Source: Bacillota bacterium (GTDB lineage: Bacteria; Bacillota; Clostridia; Lachnospirales; Lachnospiraceae). Taken from it: 48,088 bases of DNA. Location: NCBI GenBank assembly GCA_029779695.1, contig JAKPAB010000091.1, positions 1-48,088 on the forward strand, in the 5' to 3' direction. Below the pieces are notes generated by a model. It did not search any database, was not told the origin of the DNA, and was given only the letters and a program-made list of their open reading frames with translations. Shown one piece after another: positions 44,729-48,088 of the stretch (positions are counted from its first letter, which is position 1; the number at the start of each line of letters is the position of its first letter). A program made the translations under genes and the position numbers.

Positions 44729-45781
44729 TTACCGTTGCCTTCCGCCTGAGTACCATGCACGGCAACTTCCCTCTTCTGATACCATACATGCTCCGGCAGG
44801 ATTGGTCGGATTGCACACTTTACCATATAATGGACACTGGGTTGGCATTATCTTGCCCATCAATACCTCACTGCAACGACAAGCCTTGTTTCTGGCATTG
44901 TCCTCATCAAGCCCATGGCTTCCTGCATCAAGTGATGCGTATTCTTCCTTTATATACAGACCTGAATTCGGGATATTTTCCAGACCTCTCCAATGGGCAT
45001 CGCCTTTTTCAAAAATCTGTGACATTAGATTCTTGGCTTTTACATTTCCATCTGCTGAAACTACTGATGGATAGAAGTTCATGACTCTGCCCTTTTTATA
45101 TGATTTCACGATCCCATATATCGCAGTAAGTATCTCTTCCGGTCTAAATCCGGCTACTCCAAAAGGAATGCTGTACTTCTCTGCCAGTGGTTCATACATC
45201 TTGCTTCCGGTGATAACTGAGACATGTCCCGGAGCTAAAAATCCATCCACAGAAGCTCCCTGTTCCATTAATCCATCTATCACCTCCGGCATAGTCTTAA
45301 TGGCAGTTAGAAGTCTTATGTTTTTTATTTTCTCTTTTACTATTCTATCGATCAAAAGCGCATATACAGGCGCAGTAGTTTCAAATCCTACTGCTGCAAA
45401 TATATAATTTCTATCGGGATTTTGATCCGCCTCTTTTATTATGTCAAATGGAGAATACAGCATCTCCACAGATGCTCCACGGCCTTTGGCCTCTCCCAGT
45501 GTCTCTTTACTTCCCGGCACTCTTATCATATCTCCAAATGTACACACAGTATTACCAGGTACAAGTGACAGTTCTATTGCCTTGTCTATGTATGAAGTTG
45601 GTGTCACACATACCGGGCATCCCGGTCCTGACAGCAGTCTGATCTTGTCCGACAGCATATCGGGTATCCCACTTTTAGAGATTGCACCTGTATGGCTTCC
45701 GCATACTTCCATAATAGTCATTGCAGGGCCATCATATTTTTTTAAAAATTCTATTATCTTTTTCAATTCATCTGATGCCAT
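44729..45781 (-). CDS. hypD: Hydrogenase formation protein HypD
   Basis: A [4Fe-4S] protein that with HypC assembles the Fe(CN)2CO unit. The 350-residue sequence has all family motifs: TIMEVCGSHTGAISKSGI, LLSGPGCPVCVTP, FGDMIRVPG, FAAVGFETTAPVYA, APGHVSVITG and AGFRPEEIL. The C-terminal cysteines that hold the cluster are in ACRCSEVLMGK, TQCPLYGKVC and GACMVSEEGSC. Its ATG overlaps the stop of hypC (TAATG), indicating tight coupling of the partners. Confidence 0.96.
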   Translation of the reverse strand: MASDELKKIIEFLKKYDGPAMTIMEVCGSHTGAISKSGIPDMLSDKIRLLSGPGCPVCVTPTSYIDKAIELSLVPGNTVCTFGDMIRVPGSKETLGEAKGRGASVEMLYSPFDIIKEADQNPDRNYIFAAVGFETTAPVYALLIDRIVKEKIKNIRLLTAIKTMPEVIDGLMEQGASVDGFLAPGHVSVITGSKMYEPLAEKYSIPFGVAGFRPEEILTAIYGIVKSYKKGRVMNFYPSVVSADGNVKAKNLMSQIFEKGDAHWRGLENIPNSGLYIKEEYASLDAGSHGLDEDNARNKACRCSEVLMGKIMPTQCPLYGKVCNPTNPAGACMVSEEGSCRAWYSGGRQR

Positions 45782-46002
45782 TAATAAGCACCCACACTCT
45801 TTAAAATATCACTTAGATCAGTCATTTCCTGAATTTCTTTTTTTGAAACCACTTGAATAATACATCCTGCATGAACGAGCACATCGTCTCCAGGCTTGAC
45901 CTGAACCAGCCCCGCCTTGGCATTGACCATATTACCGTGGAAGTCAACAACTGCTTCCATCTCATTAACCGATATTACTTTTCCTGTAGCTGCTACACAC
46001 AT
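45781..46002 (-). CDS. hypC: Hydrogenase assembly chaperone HypC
   Basis: A 73-residue OB-fold chaperone that carries the Fe(CN)2CO unit between HypD and the hydrogenase large subunit. The essential Cys2 is present (MCVAATGKVISV), followed by AVVDFHGNMVNA and the VKPGDDVLVHAGCIIQVV core. The N-terminal MCVAATGK differs a little from the common MCLAIPGK. It lies 83 bases after echF and overlaps hypD by one base. Confidence 0.94.
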   Translation of the reverse strand: MCVAATGKVISVNEMEAVVDFHGNMVNAKAGLVQVKPGDDVLVHAGCIIQVVSKKEIQEMTDLSDILKSVGAY

Positions 46003-46085
46003 ATATATACCCTTTTATTCCATTTTATAAAGTAAGTGACAATTCAGCTTTTTCACAGTTGCCTTGTCACTTAAAATGATCTGTA

Positions 46086-46541
46086 CTATTTTGTCTCAGT
46101 AGCAGCCTTTTCTGCTGCTGCCTTTTGTGCAGCAATAGCCTTGGCCTTGGCTACTTTTTCAGCCTGAGCCTTGACCCATTCCTCTCCCATATGAGGGCGA
46201 GTCTCACTATAATCAAATTTTTCATCCATAGGTTCCTGATATCCGGTAACCATATGGAGGCAACTCTTAGGACAATTAGAAACACAATATCCACAAGCTA
46301 TGCAATCAAAACGATTGATAGACCATGTTCCCTTAGGCGGTTTTTCTACTTTAAGTGCACCCGGGGGGCAATTTCTCTCACATAGTCCGCATGATATACA
46401 TTCATCTATATCGATTTCAATGTGACCTCTCGCACCTTCCGGGTACTGAATCGGCTGTGCCGGATAATTTTTGGTTACCGGCTTGGAAAAAAGATTTTTC
46501 ATTGTAGCCCAAGTGAAGGCCATTATTCTAGATTTAGACAT
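46086..46541 (-). CDS. echF: Ech hydrogenase ferredoxin-like subunit (NuoI-type)
   Basis: A 151-residue 2[4Fe-4S] protein that should carry electrons from ferredoxin to the rest of the complex. Two cluster motifs are visible: CISCGLCERNCPPGAL and CIACGYCVSNCPKSC. The N-terminus (SRIMAFTWATMKNLFSKPVT) is basic and matches the peripheral membrane subunit. The last about 25 residues are an alanine/lysine-rich tail, unusual for EchF and probably flexible. GGGAGGG precedes the ATG, and the gene begins 10 bases after echE ends. Confidence 0.92.
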   Translation of the reverse strand: MSKSRIMAFTWATMKNLFSKPVTKNYPAQPIQYPEGARGHIEIDIDECISCGLCERNCPPGALKVEKPPKGTWSINRFDCIACGYCVSNCPKSCLHMVTGYQEPMDEKFDYSETRPHMGEEWVKAQAEKVAKAKAIAAQKAAAEKAATETK

Positions 46542-46551
46542 TTTCCCTCCC

Positions 46552-47631
46552 TTAACGCTCTGTACAGCTGATGCAAGGATCGATAGTTACAACCAAGAGA
46601 GGTATGTCCGCATACTGGGCGCCCTTCATGGTCTCGCACATTCCTGCCAGGTTGGCAAACGTCGGTGTACGGACACGGAATCTATCCAGAAACTTATCTC
46701 CGGATGCCTCTACATGATAAACCGCCTCACCTCTTGGCTGTTCTATTCTAATAAATGACTCTCCGTCAGGGTTGCCCTTGACAGGTACTGCTATTTCACC
46801 GGCAGGCATCTTGGTAAGAGCCTGTCTGATCAGATCTATTGACTGGAATGCTTCATCCAATCTGCACTTGCATCTTGAATAGTTATCTCCATCAGTTCCT
46901 ATTATAGGTTCAAAATCCAACATTCCATAAGCATCATAGCCCAACACTCTCATATCATAGTTGATTCCCGATGCTCTTGCTAAAGGTCCACAGCATCCAA
47001 GGTCATGAGCCTGCTGCTTCGTGAGTACACCCACTCCTCTTGTTCTGGTCTGAACTGAATAATCCTCCAGAAATGTATCTCTGATAGCTTTTAGCTCTGT
47101 CTCAATGTCCCTTATATTATTTAAAATGAGTTTCGCCTGATCTTCATTGATATCACGAAGTACTCCTCCAATGGTATCAACAGAATTGATGAGACGTCCA
47201 CCTGTCGTAAGCTCTACCATATCGAGGATCTTTTCACGGATCCTCCAGCACTGGTAAAACAGATTTTCAAATCCAAATGCATCTGCCATCAGTCCGGCCC
47301 ATAGCAAATGGCTATGTATTCTGTTCATCTCAGCCCATACTACTCTCAGGTACTTTGCTCTATCAGGGACTTCTACTCCCATCACTTTTTCTATTGCAAG
47401 TGAATACCCATTGCCATGGCCGAAACTACAGATACCACAAGTTCTCTCTGCTATGTACAGATATTCCTTATAATCCTTCTTGCTTACCAGGCCTTCTAGT
47501 CCTCTATGGATAAATCCAATCGACGGAACTACATCTACAACAGTCTCATCTTCGAGTACAAGATCGAGATGAATCGGCTCCGGCAGTACAGGATGCTGAG
47601 GTCCGAACGGTACTACGCTTCTCTTAGCCAT
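46552..47631 (-). CDS. echE: Ech-type [NiFe] hydrogenase large subunit (NuoD-like)
   Basis: Catalytic subunit carrying the NiFe centre of a group 4 membrane hydrogenase. The 359-residue protein has the N-terminal ligand pair in RTCGICSFGHGNG (Cys65, Cys68) and the C-terminal pair in DPCISCTER (Cys353, Cys356). The protein ends directly after this motif, so there is no cleavable C-terminal extension as in many other NiFe hydrogenases. The motif FGPQHPVLPEPIHLDL near the start is typical of the NuoD-like group. Its ATG overlaps the echD stop (TGATG). Confidence 0.95.
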   Translation of the reverse strand: MAKRSVVPFGPQHPVLPEPIHLDLVLEDETVVDVVPSIGFIHRGLEGLVSKKDYKEYLYIAERTCGICSFGHGNGYSLAIEKVMGVEVPDRAKYLRVVWAEMNRIHSHLLWAGLMADAFGFENLFYQCWRIREKILDMVELTTGGRLINSVDTIGGVLRDINEDQAKLILNNIRDIETELKAIRDTFLEDYSVQTRTRGVGVLTKQQAHDLGCCGPLARASGINYDMRVLGYDAYGMLDFEPIIGTDGDNYSRCKCRLDEAFQSIDLIRQALTKMPAGEIAVPVKGNPDGESFIRIEQPRGEAVYHVEASGDKFLDRFRVRTPTFANLAGMCETMKGAQYADIPLLVVTIDPCISCTER

Positions 47632-48002
47632 CAGTCTTCCTCCTTCTCATCCTTGGGTAAAAACGGTGTCTCCACCGCAATCCTGTATAATTTATTATGA
47701 TAATCATTTTTTATCATCTGGATGCGGACTCCGAAGAGCTCCTTCATCTCATTTTCATAAAAATCTGCGTAAGGATAAAATTCTGATATACTCGGAACCA
47801 TTTCATCCTTATCAATCACTACCCTGAGTGTCTCATAACGATAGTTATCATCCTCTGCAAAAGAATAACTAAGATTATACTTGCCATCCTTGTATGAAGC
47901 ACATGCCTGTGACAGACGAAGTCCCCTGGTTTTCATAACCATGACACTCTCCAAGAGTTGTTCTTTAGCTATGACAGTCAGAATGTTTTTTTCATCAGCC
48001 AT
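47631..48002 (-). CDS. echD: Ech hydrogenase subunit, NuoC-like (30 kDa type)
   Basis: A 123-residue soluble subunit of the Ech complex, partner of EchE. The NuoC-like core is seen in YRYETLRVVIDKDEMVPSIS, then YPYADFYENEMKELFGVRI, the family's E-x-E-x-x-D/E-L-F-G motif. The position between echC and echE matches the order of Ech operons. It begins directly after the stop codon of the upstream gene and overlaps echE by one base, indicating coupled translation of the whole set. Confidence 0.92.
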   Translation of the reverse strand: MADEKNILTVIAKEQLLESVMVMKTRGLRLSQACASYKDGKYNLSYSFAEDDNYRYETLRVVIDKDEMVPSISEFYPYADFYENEMKELFGVRIQMIKNDYHNKLYRIAVETPFLPKDEKEED

Positions 48003-48088
48003 TTAATTTCCCTCCTTAGAATCTGTCATCCTACTATTTAGCTCCTCAGCCGCTTTTTTCTCGGCCCATTCAGATGAAGACAGGTTTT
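48003..48088 (-). CDS. C-terminal end of the preceding Ech gene, probably echC
   Basis: Only the last 27 codons are inside the window, ending SSSEWAEKKAAEELNSRM and a polar tail before TAA at 48003-48005. The tail alone carries no diagnostic motif. The assignment to the NuoB-like echC rests on operon order (echC precedes echD) and on the abutting stop/start arrangement with echD. The 5' part lies beyond the right edge. Confidence 0.55.
   Translation of the reverse strand, partial: NLSSSEWAEKKAAEELNSRMTDSKEGN

Noticed and set aside
45441-45860. 139-codon plus-strand open frame across hypD/hypC
   Set aside because: It lies entirely opposite well-recognised hyp genes and has no homology or ribosome site.

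Overview
The window looks like a chromosomal segment of an AT-rich, anaerobic, motile Gram-positive bacterium of the Clostridia, most like Lachnospiraceae (Butyrivibrio/Pseudobutyrivibrio-like). This rests on strong AGGAGG-type ribosome binding sites, sigma-A type promoters, the NAD-linked dihydroorotate dehydrogenase pair PyrK/PyrD, an Ech-type energy-converting hydrogenase, three chemoreceptors and several small protein families I associate with that group. No tRNA, rRNA, CRISPR array, phage or insertion sequence was recognised.

Layout. 1-5.9 kb: partial D-Tyr-tRNA deacylase, a GT2 glycosyltransferase and a J-domain protein (minus), then a MurE-like ligase, an RsuA-type pseudouridine synthase and a patatin (plus). 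5.9-13.3 kb (minus): an MFS carrier and an alpha/beta hydrolase, then a MATE/MarR/phosphoesterase/Fe-S aldo-keto reductase/PatB-like series headed by a promoter with two identical operators. 13.3-19.5 kb: a soluble CZB chemoreceptor diverges from the pyrimidine operon pyrK-pyrD-pyrF-pyrE, which has a strong promoter and a leader that folds as a terminator/antiterminator switch. A DUF554 membrane protein and an L7/L12-tail-like membrane protein follow. 19.6-22.9 kb: a sugar ABC importer lacking its own ATPase, with LacI/CcpA-like operators. 23.1-34.2 kb: a YhcC-type radical SAM protein, a Cys-rich conserved protein and a small acidic protein in one cluster; a Cache chemoreceptor; an M3 oligopeptidase; an XRE-TPR regulator with an MFS carrier; a decayed DUF4143 ATPase fragment; and an RlmI-like methyltransferase. 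34-37.3 kb: divergent DUF1858 and Crp/Fnr genes around a perfect palindrome, DUF1805, threonine dehydratase and a gamma-carbonic-anhydrase-like protein.

37.4-48.1 kb (minus): an energy-conserving hydrogenase locus. Transcription order is (echC end)-echD-echE-echF-hypC-hypD-hypE-hypA-chemoreceptor-hypB-hypF. HypA/HypB deliver nickel. HypF/HypE make the thiocarboxamide-derived cyanide ligand, and HypC/HypD assemble the Fe(CN)2CO unit for EchE. EchD and EchF are the NuoC- and NuoI-like partners of a ferredoxin:H+ hydrogenase. A membrane chemoreceptor sits inside this operon with its stop codon overlapping the hypB start, which hints at a chemotaxis or taxis role tied to hydrogen or redox metabolism.

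The most notable non-coding signals are the pyr leader switch, the MarR-type twin operators, the Crp/Fnr palindrome, and three copies of a sequence-conserved terminator hairpin scattered over about 31 kb.
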